The translations under genes were made by a program, and so were the position numbers. Below, in pieces: positions 22,971-31,372 of a DNA stretch of 32,782 nt (position 1 is the stretch's first letter; every line of letters begins with the position of its first letter). Below the pieces are notes generated by a model. That model was not told the DNA's origin, did no database searches, and worked only from the letters and a program-made list of their open reading frames with translations. Source of the DNA: an uncultured Clostridia bacterium (GTDB lineage Bacteria; Bacillota; Clostridia; Oscillospirales; CAG-272); contig CANQYV010000017.1 of the NCBI GenBank assembly GCA_947628165.1, forward strand, positions 1-32,782, in the 5' to 3' direction.

Positions 22971-25505
22971 TCAGATGCTTGTGGGATTGTAGTCTATCGA
23001 TATCGTGACCCTGCGGGAAAGCCCGCGGGAGAACGAGCGCATGACGTTTGCGAAGAGCGTCCGCGTGCGCCGCGTCAGCTTGCATTTGCAGACGACGCGC
23101 ATGCGGAATCTGCCGTTCACGCGGTAGACGGGCGCCTCGAACGGACCGAACATAAGTATCGGCACGTCGGAGAACCTGTCCTTTGAGAGCTCCTTTATTT
23201 CCTCCGCCAGTCGGAGAACGGAGCCCGAGAGCTCTGCCTCGTCGGTCGAGGTGAGCGTTATCTGCGCGATGTCGCAGAACGGGGGGAACACGAACGCGCG
23301 GCGCAGGCGTATCTCGTTTTCGTAAAAGCCGTCATAATCCTGCCGGCACGCGTATCCTATGCAGGCGTTGTCTGGAGTGTACGTCTGGATTATGGCGCGT
23401 CCCGGGAGCGAGGCGCGCCCGGCGCGTCCCGTCGCCTGCGTTATCATCGAGAACGTGCGCTCCGCGGCCCTGTAATCGTCGAGGAAGAGCGACGACTCCG
23501 CGAGCAGTATGCCGACGAGCGTGACCGACGGAAAGTCGTGTCCCTTCGTCACCATCTGCGTTCCGAGCAGGATATCCGCCTCCCCTCTGCCGAACGCGCC
23601 GAGTATCTCGTCATATGACGTCTTCGTCCGCGTCGTGTCCGCGTCCATACGGAGCACGCGCGCGCTCGGGAAGAGCGAGTTCAGCTCCTGCTCGACGCGC
23701 TGCGTCCCCCAGCCCATGTAGAAGAGGTCCTCGCCTCCGCATGAGGGGCATTTTTCGGGTGCCGGCGCACGGTAGCCGCAGTAGTGACATTCGAGCCTTC
23801 CGCCCGAGACGTGCTCGGCGCGGTAGTCCTCACGGTTGTCGGTCTCGTTTATGCGCCGCGTCGCGTGATACGTCAGCGCGACGGAGCAGTGAGGACAGCG
23901 CACCGCCTCGCCGCATTTGCGGCATGAAAGAAAGTTGTTGTATCCCCGCCGGTTTAAAAAGAGCACCGCTTGCTCGCCGCGCGAGAGCGTCTCGCTTACG
24001 GCGTCCCTCAAAACGTGACCGAGCGGAGACGAGGAGCCGGTTGCCCTGTCCTCTCTCATATCTGCCACCAGAACGTCCGGCAGGCGCGCGCCTCCGTACC
24101 GCTCCTTGAGAGAAACTAAAGTGTATACGCCCTCCTTCGCCTTGTAAAACGAGGAAAGCGACGGCGTCGCGCTCGAAAGGAGCATCAGCGCGTTCGAGTG
24201 GGCGCAGCGGTAACGCGCGACGTCGTGCGCGGTGTACCTCGGCTGCTGGTCCGATTTGTATGTGTGCTCCTGTTCCTCGTCGATAACTATCATGCCGAGG
24301 TTTTTTACGGGGGCGAAAACGGCGCTGCGCGTGCCGATGACGATGTCGGCGTCGCCTAAGCGCGCGCGCTCCCACGCGTCGAGGCGCTCGCCGTCTGAGA
24401 GCGAGGAATGCATCACGGCGACGCGCGAGCCGTAGCTCCCGCAGTATACGGAGACGGTCTGCGGCGTCAGCGATATCTCTGGGACGAGGATTATGACGCC
24501 TCTCCCCTCTTTTGTGACTTCGTCTATCATCGCGCGGATGATGGAGGTCTTGCCGCTTCCCGTCACCCCGTAAAGGAGCGCCGCCTTCGGCTCGCCGGAG
24601 TGAAAAAGCGCCGACAGCGTCTTTGCCGCGCGTGACTGCTCCCCGGAGAGCGTGAGCGGTGTGTTATTGACCGGCACGTCCGCAAAGGGGTTGCGCATGA
24701 CGCGGCGGGAGTCGAGACTGACGATGCCCGAGTCCCGCAGCTTTTTGAGCTGTACGGAGACCGTGCCGAACGCGTTTTTCAGCTCGGACTCCGTCGCCCG
24801 CCCGCCGTTCTCGGCGAGAAACAGAGCGATATCGCGGCAACGCTTCGAGCGCACCTTGGCGTCTGCGGCATAAGCCTCCGCCGCTTCTTTTGAAACGGAG
24901 AGGGAGACGAGCGTCTCGACAATGACGTTTGCGGGCTCGCTGACGCCCGGCGTGCGGCGCAGGAGCCCCGCCTTCACAAGAGAGGCGATGTGGGGTTTCG
25001 CGTCGCTGCCGCCGAATTCCGTGAGCAGCTTTGCTTCCGGCACGGGTTTTCCTGCTGCGCGGACGAAGTTGTAGATATAGAGAAGCGAGGCGGGCAGCTT
25101 TTCGGGCGGGGAGGCGTCCGTCGCCTCATAACTGTCGCCGGCGCGCGAGAGCGCCCCGCGCGGAACGGCGGCATGGACCGCCTCGCCGAACGTGCAGAGC
25201 GTGCGCTCGCACATAAACGCGCACAGCCCGAGAAATTCCTCCGGCAGCGTGACGCCCCTGTTCGTTATCCCTATTATGGGCTTGCAGTTTTCGTGATCCG
25301 TCCCCGATTGGAGAGACGTCACGACGGCGGTCTTTGTCCTGTTACCGCCGCCGAACGGCACCGTCACGAACACGCCGGGGACGATATCGTCCGTCAGCCC
25401 GAACGGTATGCGGTATGTGTATTCCCGGTCGGCGTGGAACGGCACGTCGAGTATGCGGCACCCCGCAAATCCGCCGCCCGCGGGGACCGGTATTTTGTCA
25501 GACAA
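22971..25505 (-). CDS. priA: Primosomal replication-restart helicase PriA
   Basis: 844 residues. A 3'-5' superfamily 2 helicase that reloads the replisome at stalled forks. An N-terminal 3'-DNA-binding domain (ILDVPFHADREYTYRIP) precedes Walker A GVTGSGKTS (313-321) and DEEQEH (409-414). Eight zinc cysteines are seen (528, 531, 537, 540, 573, 576, 586, 589), with about 20 extra residues between the second and third pairs. Motif V TQMVTKGHDFP follows. The start is uncertain: TTG at 25505 is the only ordinary codon that keeps the first beta-strand, and it has no Shine-Dalgarno; the bases before it read CCCTCCT. Since the rpoZ stop is only 8 nt upstream, re-initiation is likely. Confidence 0.94.
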   Translation of the reverse strand: MSDKIPVPAGGGFAGCRILDVPFHADREYTYRIPFGLTDDIVPGVFVTVPFGGGNRTKTAVVTSLQSGTDHENCKPIIGITNRGVTLPEEFLGLCAFMCERTLCTFGEAVHAAVPRGALSRAGDSYEATDASPPEKLPASLLYIYNFVRAAGKPVPEAKLLTEFGGSDAKPHIASLVKAGLLRRTPGVSEPANVIVETLVSLSVSKEAAEAYAADAKVRSKRCRDIALFLAENGGRATESELKNAFGTVSVQLKKLRDSGIVSLDSRRVMRNPFADVPVNNTPLTLSGEQSRAAKTLSALFHSGEPKAALLYGVTGSGKTSIIRAMIDEVTKEGRGVIILVPEISLTPQTVSVYCGSYGSRVAVMHSSLSDGERLDAWERARLGDADIVIGTRSAVFAPVKNLGMIVIDEEQEHTYKSDQQPRYTAHDVARYRCAHSNALMLLSSATPSLSSFYKAKEGVYTLVSLKERYGGARLPDVLVADMREDRATGSSSPLGHVLRDAVSETLSRGEQAVLFLNRRGYNNFLSCRKCGEAVRCPHCSVALTYHATRRINETDNREDYRAEHVSGGRLECHYCGYRAPAPEKCPSCGGEDLFYMGWGTQRVEQELNSLFPSARVLRMDADTTRTKTSYDEILGAFGRGEADILLGTQMVTKGHDFPSVTLVGILLAESSLFLDDYRAAERTFSMITQATGRAGRASLPGRAIIQTYTPDNACIGYACRQDYDGFYENEIRLRRAFVFPPFCDIAQITLTSTDEAELSGSVLRLAEEIKELSKDRFSDVPILMFGPFEAPVYRVNGRFRMRVVCKCKLTRRTRTLFANVMRSFSRGLSRRVTISIDYNPTSI

Positions 25506-25513
25506 AGGAGGGA

Positions 25514-25792
25514 TCAGAACTCGCCCGGTTCTGTGGGGACTATTTTAAATTCGCCCGCCGCGAGCCGCGTCACCGCGGATTTGACCGCCTTTTCGTCGCG
25601 GAATTCGCGCTTTATCATGGAGGCGAGCATCTTGTCCGTCTCCTTGTTCGCTATCCTCGTCTCGGCGACCTCGCGCTGCTTGACGTATTCGTTCGTCACG
25701 AGGCGCGCGCATTTCGCGGTCGCGATGACGAGGGTGTAGCGGTTGAACTGGCCTTTCGTCAGCTCATCGATGGAGGGAGAGATCATTGACAT
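25514..25792 (-). CDS. rpoZ: RNA polymerase omega subunit
   Basis: 92 residues. The omega subunit helps assemble and stabilise RNA polymerase. The pattern MISPSIDELTKGQFNRYTLVIATAKCARLV, then a basic/acidic helix (VAETRIANKETDKMLASMIKREF), matches RpoZ, whose conserved core is (Y/F)xLVxxxAxRAR. The ATG at 25792 has AAAGGA about 9 nt upstream; a second Met two codons later is possible. It lies between remA and priA. gmk, which usually precedes rpoZ, is absent: only 74 nt separate remA and rpoZ. Confidence 0.88.
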   Translation of the reverse strand: MSMISPSIDELTKGQFNRYTLVIATAKCARLVTNEYVKQREVAETRIANKETDKMLASMIKREFRDEKAVKSAVTRLAAGEFKIVPTEPGEF

Positions 25793-25866
25793 TTTGAGAT
25801 TCCTTTCGGTGAATGTGATAAAATTGCTTTTATTTTTTATGCAAAAGGCACGCGGCCCCTTGTTTT

Positions 25867-26124
25867 TTATTCGTCCGCGTCCTGTCCGCCGGCGCGTCTG
25901 CCGATGGCGTCGGGCGAGAGGGCGGAGAGGATGACGTGGTCGCTGTCCGTCACGATCACGGACAGCGTGCGCTTGCCGCACGTCGCGTCTATAACGCGGC
26001 CGTTTTCCTTCGCCTCGCCTATAAGGCGTTTGGCGGGGGCGGTGTCGCTGCCGATAACGGCTATGACGTGCTCGGCGGATACCATGTTGGAGTATCCGAT
26101 ATTGATGAATGTAACAGGCGTCAT
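25867..26124 (-). CDS. remA: Extracellular matrix regulator RemA (DUF370)
   Basis: 85 residues. The typical DUF370 sequence is visible: FINIGYSNMVSAEHVIAVIGSDTAPAKRLIGEAKENGRVIDATCGKRTLSVIVTDSDHVILSAL, including the invariant AKENGRVIDATxGRRTRSV-like core. In B. subtilis RemA is a ring-forming DNA-binding activator of biofilm-matrix and osmoprotection genes. Many Clostridia keep remA between yicC and gmk with no known targets. The ATG is 4 nt after the yicC stop. A hydrophilic tail (~70-85) extends beyond the conserved region. Confidence 0.9.
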   Translation of the reverse strand: MTPVTFINIGYSNMVSAEHVIAVIGSDTAPAKRLIGEAKENGRVIDATCGKRTLSVIVTDSDHVILSALSPDAIGRRAGGQDADE

Positions 26125-26128
26125 ATCG

Positions 26129-27016
26129 TCACTCTAAATTCTGTATCTGCTCGCGTATCTTCTCGACCGTGCACTTGATGTCGACGACGAGATGCGCTAT
26201 TTTCGTGTCCTGCGATTTCGAGCCTATCGTGTTGGTCTCGCGGTTTATCTCCTGAATGAGGAAGTCGAGCTTCCTGCCGACCGCCTCTTCGTTGGCGAGG
26301 ATGGAGCGGAATGCCGATATGTGAGAGGCGAGGCGGACGAGCTCTTCGTCTATCGAGACCTTGTCGGCGAATATCGCCGCCTCGGTCAGTATCCGCTGCT
26401 CGTTTATCTCAACGCCGCCTGCCTCGAGAAGGGACGATATGCGCTCGGCGAGCTTTTCGGGATACCCTTCTATGTTCGCCTCCGATACGGCCTTTATCTC
26501 CGCCGCCGCGGCCTCGATCTCCTCGAGCTTTGAAAGCGTGTCGGCGGCGAGCTTCCCGCCCTCCTCGGCGCGCATTGCGAGAAAGCCGCCGAGCGCCTCA
26601 GAGAGAGCAGCTTCGATCGCCGCCCACTCGGCGTCTATGTCCTCCTCAGCCGAGGCGACGGTGAAAATATCGTGGAACGCGGCGACGCGGGAGACGGATA
26701 TGTCGTCGCGCAGACCGAATTCGTCCCGCAGGGAGGTGAGCGCGTCGATGTAGGACGCGGCGAGCGCGCGGTCGAGCGTTATCGTGACGCCGCGCTGCTC
26801 GATGACCTCGACGCCGAGATATACATCCACCTTGCCGCGCGAGATGCCGTTTGCGGACAGATAGGACTTTATCTTCGGCTCCGCGAAGCCGTACTGCCTC
26901 GGAAAGCGGACGGACAGGTCGAGGAACTTGCCGTTCACGGAGCGGAGCTCTACGGTGTAGCGTTTTCCGCCCTCCTCGTGCACGGCGCGCCCGAAGGCTG
27001 TCATTGAACGTATCAT
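26129..27016 (-). CDS. yicC: YicC family endoribonuclease-like protein
   Basis: 295 residues. The conserved N-terminus MIRSMTAFGRA, the ELRSVNGKFLDLSVRFPR segment and the C-terminal DFLIQEINRETNTIGSKSQD are all YicC hallmarks; E. coli YicC is reported as an endoribonuclease that promotes small-RNA decay. The ATG at 27016 is chosen because of this conserved start and AAGGAG at 27036-27030 (spacing 13 nt). A GTG at 27055, overlapping the upstream stop codon, would add 13 unconserved residues. It heads the yicC-remA-rpoZ-priA block. Confidence 0.93.
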   Translation of the reverse strand: MIRSMTAFGRAVHEEGGKRYTVELRSVNGKFLDLSVRFPRQYGFAEPKIKSYLSANGISRGKVDVYLGVEVIEQRGVTITLDRALAASYIDALTSLRDEFGLRDDISVSRVAAFHDIFTVASAEEDIDAEWAAIEAALSEALGGFLAMRAEEGGKLAADTLSKLEEIEAAAAEIKAVSEANIEGYPEKLAERISSLLEAGGVEINEQRILTEAAIFADKVSIDEELVRLASHISAFRSILANEEAVGRKLDFLIQEINRETNTIGSKSQDTKIAHLVVDIKCTVEKIREQIQNLE

Positions 27017-27051
27017 TTTGGGATCGTATCTCCTTTTTAAAACTTGTGTTG

Positions 27052-27591
27052 TCACAGTATGCCGCGCCTTTTCAGAACGGAGCGGTATTTAAGCGTATAT
27101 ATGAGCGTCAGCTTGTCGAAAAGCAGGTCGCAGATCACGAAAACGGCGGAGAAAAGGACGAAGGTGGCGGCGACGAGCAGCGGGGACTCCGCGTCGGGAA
27201 AGAAGAGCGCCCGCCCGACAAAGTATATTGCCGCTGCAATGCCGTTTGCGGCGGCGAGCTTTGATATCCAGCGGAGCGCCGCCGGGCGTATCATGTCAAA
27301 GTATGATTTGAAGAGGGGGTAAAGTCCCGCTATCGCCGCGTAGATGACGGCCGCCGATTTGTCGGGAAGGATAAGGAGCGAAAGCACCGAGACGACGCCG
27401 TAAACGGAGACGGCGGCGCCCATGCCGTATTCGACCTTCACGAAAAGGACGATGAGGGCGGCGACGCAGAGACCTGTGTAGGAGAAAAGGTCTGTTATGA
27501 CGGCGATATAGATTATTGCGACCGATACGGCGGAAAGTATCCCGCAGAGCGCGGTCCGCCGCGTCTTTCTGCTGCGATTTTCCGTTTTCAT
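27052..27591 (-). CDS. Multi-pass membrane protein of unknown function
   Basis: 179 residues. A basic N-terminus (KTENRSRKTRRT) is followed by about five hydrophobic segments (around residues 14-35, 38-53, 57-76, 80-92, 110-128 and 138-158) and a basic C-terminus (LKYRSVLKRRGIL), so both ends are probably cytoplasmic. The shape (short, Ala/Val-rich, LCGILSAVSVAII at the first helix) recalls small ECF-type substrate-binding or similar proteins, but no motif allows a name. GGAGG lies 5 nt before the ATG. It sits between the dnaJ-like gene and yicC in the long operon. Confidence 0.72.
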   Translation of the reverse strand: MKTENRSRKTRRTALCGILSAVSVAIIYIAVITDLFSYTGLCVAALIVLFVKVEYGMGAAVSVYGVVSVLSLLILPDKSAAVIYAAIAGLYPLFKSYFDMIRPAALRWISKLAAANGIAAAIYFVGRALFFPDAESPLLVAATFVLFSAVFVICDLLFDKLTLIYTLKYRSVLKRRGIL

Positions 27592-27610
27592 TCATGCCTC
27601 CGTTATGCTG

Positions 27611-28249
27611 TCAGCAGCAGCGGATGAAGTCGCCGCCCATGCATTCGCAGCAGCAGTCCATCAGCCAAAGCGTCTGGCAGACGCGGCATATGTCCGTCTC
27701 GGAGCTGCCTCTGTAAGGCGTTCCGTACGAATACGAGCGGTTTCGCAGTGATGCGCGCGTGCGCGCGTACTCGATATTTTCGGGGTCCATGTAGCACGCC
27801 CTCTCGACGTAGGATATTCCGTCAGCGTAGTTGCCGCAGCCGAGCAGCACGCAGCCGTAAAGGTATTGCCATTCGGCGTCGCGCCCGCTCTCGGGCACGG
27901 CCGTCAGTATCGTCATCGCGCGGTCATATCGCCGCTCGTTTATGAGTATCCGCACCTGCCTGTATGAGGACGAATACGAGCCGCCGCTCTGCGAGGCGCC
28001 GCCGCTGCCGTTGTTGTCGTCATCGTAGGCGTAATCGTATGCGGAGCCCGTGCTGCCGGAGGCGCGCTGCCTTTCTATCTCGGCGTAAGCCTCGTTGACC
28101 TCCTTCATCTTCTCCTCGGCGACGTCCGAGAGGTCGGTTCCCTGATAATTGTCGGGATGATATTTCTTCGCAAGCGCGTAGTATGCTTTTTTTATTTCGG
28201 CGTCAGAGGCGTCTCTTGAGACGCCGAGCGTCTTATAGGGGTCCTTCAA
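27611..28249 (-). CDS. J-domain protein with Cys-rich C-terminus
   Basis: 212 residues. A J-domain (1-60, [22 protein letters not shown] with the HPD signature at 31-33) should stimulate an Hsp70 ATPase. A Gly/Ser/Tyr-rich linker (~65-95) leads to a helical region with TPR-like repeats ([18 protein letters not shown] ... [21 protein letters not shown]). The end carries eight cysteines (CRVC at 188-191, CCCEC at 199-203, CC at 211-212), unlike the zinc fingers of DnaJ proper. The start is TTG at 28249, overlapping the preceding TGA as TTGA; there is no other start before the conserved KDPYKTLG. It is not the canonical dnaJ, which would be near dnaK. Confidence 0.86.
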   Translation of the reverse strand: MKDPYKTLGVSRDASDAEIKKAYYALAKKYHPDNYQGTDLSDVAEEKMKEVNEAYAEIERQRASGSTGSAYDYAYDDDNNGSGGASQSGGSYSSSYRQVRILINERRYDRAMTILTAVPESGRDAEWQYLYGCVLLGCGNYADGISYVERACYMDPENIEYARTRASLRNRSYSYGTPYRGSSETDICRVCQTLWLMDCCCECMGGDFIRCC

Positions 28250-29106
28250 GCCTTTTCTTCCCCTCCTTTGATTCCTTCGATATGCTTTTTCATTATCCTG
28301 TCAGCCTCTTTCGGTATCCCGATAAAGAGGATGTTTTTCACAATTGCCGCGGGCTCGCCGTCGCTGTCCATGAGCTCGGACGCGGCGCCCGCCTCCGAAA
28401 GGATCAGCCGCACGGCCTCCGCTTCCGCCTCCGCGGCGCGCTCGACGGGCAGTCCCTCCCAGGCGGCGGCGACGGGGTTCCATCTGCCTTTTTTCCCGTC
28501 TTCCGCCATGTCGTCGACGGCGTCGAGAATGTATATTGCCCGCCCGACTCCGTTTCCGACGGCGCGCGCGATCTTTGCACCGTCCCCCTCGATCCCGTGG
28601 GAGAATACGAGCGACAAAAGCTCGCCGAACGCGCGCTCCCCGGACTTCTTTTCCGACTCGAGCGCGTATATCTCCGACAGCCTGCCGTCGACCTCGCGGA
28701 CGAGCGTTTCGTCTATTCCCGCGCGCCTCATGTGCCTGCGGGAGAACGGCAGGGCGGCGCGCGCGGCCGCGCGGCGGACGCCGCGCTCGTCGCGGACGTC
28801 GTCCTCGAGCTTGCGCGAGGTGAGAAGGGCGGATACGGCGGCGCCGTACATTATCTGCCTGCCGGGGTCCGCCATCGTGCGGCGGCGGAGCTTTATGGGG
28901 CAGCGGCGTCGGCTCACGCCGTAGTATTCGTCAAGGAGCGCCATCCTCGTCAGTATGAGAAAGACGATGTCGTATGAGAGGGCGGCGGCGGAGGTGACGC
29001 CGAGAGACTTTCTCATCGCGCGGCAAAGTCCGCAGTAGACGGCGCGGTAATACTCCGCCTCGCGGACGCGCAGCTCCGGCGCATACGCTTTCACATATCC
29101 GAACAC
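28246..29106 (-). CDS. DUF5685 family protein
   Basis: 286 residues, all helical. The N-terminal [31 protein letters not shown], with CGLC, and the later [20 protein letters not shown] are characteristic of DUF5685 proteins of Clostridia. No function is known. A GTG start at 29106 has AAAGGGG about 8 nt upstream. It is the first gene of the 14-gene operon and lies 39 nt behind a good promoter. Its stop overlaps the start of the J-domain gene, so the two proteins are probably made together. Confidence 0.84.
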   Translation of the reverse strand: MFGYVKAYAPELRVREAEYYRAVYCGLCRAMRKSLGVTSAAALSYDIVFLILTRMALLDEYYGVSRRRCPIKLRRRTMADPGRQIMYGAAVSALLTSRKLEDDVRDERGVRRAAARAALPFSRRHMRRAGIDETLVREVDGRLSEIYALESEKKSGERAFGELLSLVFSHGIEGDGAKIARAVGNGVGRAIYILDAVDDMAEDGKKGRWNPVAAAWEGLPVERAAEAEAEAVRLILSEAGAASELMDSDGEPAAIVKNILFIGIPKEADRIMKKHIEGIKGGEEKA

Positions 29107-29145
29107 GCCGACACCCCTTTGCCGTCAGATACTTATACATAATAT

Positions 29146-29174
29146 ATTCTACATCAGAGGGGCAAATTTTTCAA
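29146..29174 (-). promoter_or_regulatory. Sigma-A promoter of the 14-gene DUF5685...rsgA operon
   Basis: In the minus direction: TTGAAA (29174-29169), 17 nt, TAGAAT (29151-29146). It is the only convincing promoter I found for the whole minus-strand run down to 15636. Confidence 0.75.
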
Positions 29175-29243
29175 GTGCTTTTTTTGCTCTCTCACCGACG
29201 CGTCGGATTTTGGCTTTCCCGGCAGCAAAGTTTTTTTGGGGTA

Positions 29244-29272
29244 TTGAAACTTTTTCCGAGATGGAGTATACT
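29244..29272 (+). promoter_or_regulatory. Sigma-A promoter of the flavodiiron protein gene
   Basis: TTGAAA (29244-29249), 17 nt, TATACT (29267-29272). It is divergent from the operon promoter, the -35 boxes being about 70 bp apart, so a shared regulator could bind between them. Confidence 0.8.
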
Positions 29273-29309
29273 CAATACAGAAGAAAACCGTAAAGGGAGA
29301 CAGTTTGAT

Positions 29310-31103
29310 ATGGAGATAACAAAAGACATACGTTATATCGGGGTCAACGACCATGATATAGACCTTTTTGAGGGGCAGTACCGAGTGCCGAACGGCATGG
29401 CGTACAACTCATATCTCATAAAGGACGGCAAGTGCGCCGTCATGGACACCGTTGACGGCAGGTTCGTCCACGAGTGGCTCGACAATCTCGACCGTGAGCT
29501 CGGCGGCAGGCAGCCCGACTACCTCGTCGTTCAGCACATGGAGCCCGACCACAGCTCCGGCATCGAGCGCTTCTGCGCCGCGTACCCGAAGGCGGTCGTC
29601 GTTTCGTCCGCAAAGGCGTTTGCGATGATGAAACAGTTTTTCGGCACCGAGTTTGAGGACAGGCGCATAGTCGTCGGCGAGGGGGACAAGCTCCCGCTCG
29701 GCGAGCATACGCTCACTTTCATCACGGCGCCGATGGTGCACTGGCCCGAGGTCATCGTGACATACGACGAGTGTGACCGCGTGCTCTTCTCGGCGGACGG
29801 CTTCGGCAAATTCGGCGCGCTCGACCGTGAGGAGGACGACTGGGCGTGCGAGGCGCGCCGCTACTACGTCGGCATCGTGGGCAAATACGGCGCGCAGGTC
29901 ACGTCCCTGCTCAAAAAGGCGGAGGGGCTCGACATCGCGAAGATATGCCCGCTCCACGGCCCCGTCCTTACCGAGGACCTCGGTTATTATATCAATCTTT
30001 ATAAGATCTGGTCGTCGTATTCCGTCGAGACCGAGGGCATAATGATAGCGTACACGTCCGTATACGGTCATACGAAGGAGGCGGTCGAAAAGCTTGCGGA
30101 CAAGCTGCGCTCGAAGGGCTGCCCGAAGGTCGTCGTCACGGACCTTGCCCGCTCCGACATGGCGGAGGCAGTCGAGGACGCGTTCCGTTACGGCAAGCTC
30201 GTGCTCGCGACGACGACGTACAACGCGGAGATATTCCCCTTCATGCGCGAGTTCATAAACCATCTGACGGAGCGCGGCTACCGCGACCGCAGGGTCGGCA
30301 TCATAGAAAACGGCTCATGGGCGCCGCTTGCCGCCAAGACGATAAAGAAGATGCTCGAGGGCTCGAAGAACATCACATACACCGACACGACGGTGACTAT
30401 CCGCTCCGCGCTCGACGAGAGGAGCTCGGGCGAGCTCGAGGCGCTCGCCGAGGAGCTCTGCCGCGACTATATCGCACAGAGCGGGGAGACCGCGAACAAG
30501 CACGACCTGTCCGCGCTCTTCAACATAGGCTACGGTCTCTACGTCGTAACGTGCAGCGACGGCAAAAAGCCGAACGGTCTCATCGTCAATACCGTGTGCC
30601 AGGTGACAAACACGCCGAACCGCGTCGCCGTCACGATAAACAAGGAGAACTATTCCCACCACATAATAAAGGGGTCGGGAAAGATGAACGTCTGCTGCCT
30701 CTCGGTCGAGGCGCCGTTCTCGGTGTTCGAGAACTTCGGCTTCCGCTCCGGGCGCAACGCGAACAAGTTCGAGGGCATGGAGATGCTGTATTCCGACAAC
30801 GGACTGCCGTTTTTGCCCCGCTACATCAATTCGTTTTTGTCCCTCTCCGTCGTCGACTATGTTGACCTCGGCACGCACGGGATGTTCATATGCGACGTGA
30901 CGGAGGCGCGCGTCATCTCCGACGCCGAGACGATGACGTACACATACTATCAGAAAAACGTCAAGCCGAAGCCGAAGACGGAGGGCAAACGCGGATGGGT
31001 CTGCCGCGTCTGCGGTTACGTCTACGAGGGGGACGAGCTGCCCGAGGATTTTGTCTGCCCGCTCTGCAAGCACGGTCCGGCAGACTTTGAGCCGATAGAA
31101 TAA
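29310..31103 (+). CDS. Flavodiiron protein fused to flavin reductase and rubredoxin
   Basis: 597 residues. It is predicted to reduce O2 to water or NO to N2O in anaerobes. Domain 1 (1-245) is a metallo-beta-lactamase fold with diiron ligands H76-x-E78-x-D80-H81, H144, D163 and H216. Domain 2 (about 245-390) is a flavodoxin-like FMN domain (IAYTSVYGHTKEAVEKLADKL). Domain 3 (about 400-550) is an FMN-binding split-barrel flavin reductase domain (GLYVVTCSDGKKPNGLIVNTVCQVT ... GTHGMFICDVTEARVI). Domain 4 (562-597) is a rubredoxin with Cys565, 568, 583 and 586. The ATG at 29310 has GGGAG upstream. Fusing the electron-supply domains could bypass separate rubredoxin partners. Strong terminator at 31148. 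Confidence 0.94.
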   Translation: MEITKDIRYIGVNDHDIDLFEGQYRVPNGMAYNSYLIKDGKCAVMDTVDGRFVHEWLDNLDRELGGRQPDYLVVQHMEPDHSSGIERFCAAYPKAVVVSSAKAFAMMKQFFGTEFEDRRIVVGEGDKLPLGEHTLTFITAPMVHWPEVIVTYDECDRVLFSADGFGKFGALDREEDDWACEARRYYVGIVGKYGAQVTSLLKKAEGLDIAKICPLHGPVLTEDLGYYINLYKIWSSYSVETEGIMIAYTSVYGHTKEAVEKLADKLRSKGCPKVVVTDLARSDMAEAVEDAFRYGKLVLATTTYNAEIFPFMREFINHLTERGYRDRRVGIIENGSWAPLAAKTIKKMLEGSKNITYTDTTVTIRSALDERSSGELEALAEELCRDYIAQSGETANKHDLSALFNIGYGLYVVTCSDGKKPNGLIVNTVCQVTNTPNRVAVTINKENYSHHIIKGSGKMNVCCLSVEAPFSVFENFGFRSGRNANKFEGMEMLYSDNGLPFLPRYINSFLSLSVVDYVDLGTHGMFICDVTEARVISDAETMTYTYYQKNVKPKPKTEGKRGWVCRVCGYVYEGDELPEDFVCPLCKHGPADFEPIE

Positions 31104-31147
31104 CAGAATAACGAAACAGGGAAAAGTGTAAAAACCGCCTGTTTTTT

Positions 31148-31201
31148 GCCCGCGGGGAGCCTTTTATGCAGAAGAGGCTCCCCGCGGGCTTCATTTTTTT
31201 T
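31148..31201 (+). terminator. Rho-independent terminator after the flavodiiron gene
   Basis: A perfect 14-bp stem (31148-31161 with 31176-31189) is followed by TTCATTTTTTTT. Confidence 0.9.
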
Positions 31202-31268
31202 GTGAAGTATGCGGAACTTTTGCGGAGCGAAAATGCCTAATTTCCGTCGTATTTGTACCGCGAATATA

Positions 31269-31298
31269 TTGACAAGCGGTCGAATTTTGGTATATACT
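31269..31298 (+). promoter_or_regulatory. Sigma-A promoter of the lipoprotein/cell-wall-binding pair
   Basis: Consensus TTGACA (31269-31274), then TATATA after 16 nt or TATACT (31293-31298) after 18 nt. The leader is about 70 nt. Confidence 0.72.
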
Positions 31299-31372
31299 CT
31301 TATAAGATAATCTCAATTCTTTGAAAAAGGCCATATCGACCGCAAAATTATCGGAAAAGGGAGATCCCGATC

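Noticed and set aside
29409-30263. Minus-strand open frame opposite the flavodiiron gene
   Set aside because: Antisense artefact; the plus strand has complete diiron and flavodoxin motifs.
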